Positions 63,801 to 64,000 of a stretch of 64,000 nucleotides of DNA are shown here, in pieces. A program made the position numbers and the translations under genes. Position 1 is the stretch's first letter, and each line of letters begins with the position of its first letter. Location: positions 8,494,001 through 8,558,000 of the forward strand of contig NW_020825288.1 in assembly GCF_003286085.1 (NCBI RefSeq), given 5' to 3'. This stretch comes from Drosophila persimilis (taxonomy: Eukaryota > Arthropoda > Insecta > Diptera > Drosophilidae). The notes beneath the pieces are model-generated. The model was not told the origin of the DNA. It was given only the letters and a program-made list of their open reading frames with translations, and ran no database searches.

Positions 63801-64000
63801 CTTGTTTGTATCATTTACGGGCTGTGAATCGATTCACCTCGCGAACGGCGGTTGCGTGTGGGTCTCCCATCTTCCATCTCCCATCACTCACTTACTCATT
63901 CACTCACTCAATGGACGGTGCAGGCCCAGTTATCGGGCGTCAGTTTTCATTTGCGTCAATTTTTTGGCGACTGGTTAAAATGTGAGGCCGAGAAGTGGAG

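Larger units (their letters stand above)
56985..64000. other. Upstream or intergenic DNA, no gene recognised
   Basis: An AT-rich zone (57.0-57.4 kb) with an 87-codon ATG ORF at 57,071-57,334 is followed by mixed DNA with GT/CA tracts, GCCAGT repeats and a GAGA-rich tract (60,795-60,835). No splice-bounded coding segment or RNA gene is apparent. It may be intergenic, or an upstream intron if alternative promoters lie further right. Confidence 0.35.

Overview
The window looks like one 64-kb piece of an insect, almost certainly Drosophila, chromosome arm. The reasons are non-coding DNA dense in short tandem motifs, one glutamine-rich coding exon with a consensus splice donor, Drosophila-type core-promoter motifs, and two textbook recursive-splicing (ratchet) sites. 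The heavy load of GAGCC/CCAGT/CTGGT-type minisatellites reminds me of the obscura group, but I cannot prove the species. There is nothing prokaryotic here: no operons, rRNA, tRNA or CRISPR.

Layout. The one well-supported gene lies on the minus strand. A candidate TATA-like/Inr/DPE promoter sits at about 55.56 kb. It is followed by a leader of about 780 nt (54,783-55,560) that is strongly depleted of ATG on the minus strand, then by a first coding exon (54,485-54,782). That exon encodes 99 residues with poly-Ala and poly-Gln and ends in a GTGAGT donor. From there to the left edge (at least 54 kb) I see no further exon of this gene. This stretch is best read as one giant intron, because minus-strand ratchet points occur at 42,894/42,895 and 25,170/25,171 and cut it into segments of 11.6, 17.7 and more than 25 kb. 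The exon ends in -SKP plus the first base of a Gly codon (phase 1). That matches the join just before the first RRM of Musashi-family proteins, so a Musashi-like gene such as Rbp6 is my working guess; the RRM exons would lie outside the window.

Inside the intron are a 238-bp hAT-type non-autonomous transposon (3,780-4,017) with terminal inverted repeats and a near-perfect 8-bp target duplication; a 46-codon ORF just upstream of it with one predicted membrane helix; small ATACCCT/AGGGTAT hairpins; and many micro- and minisatellites.

Right of the promoter, a CpG- and CA-rich block (56.03-56.95 kb) could be the leader and first exon of a divergent plus-strand gene, which would make the 55.56-56.04 kb spacer a shared promoter region. 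This is weak. From 57.0 to 64.0 kb I see only low-complexity non-coding DNA.
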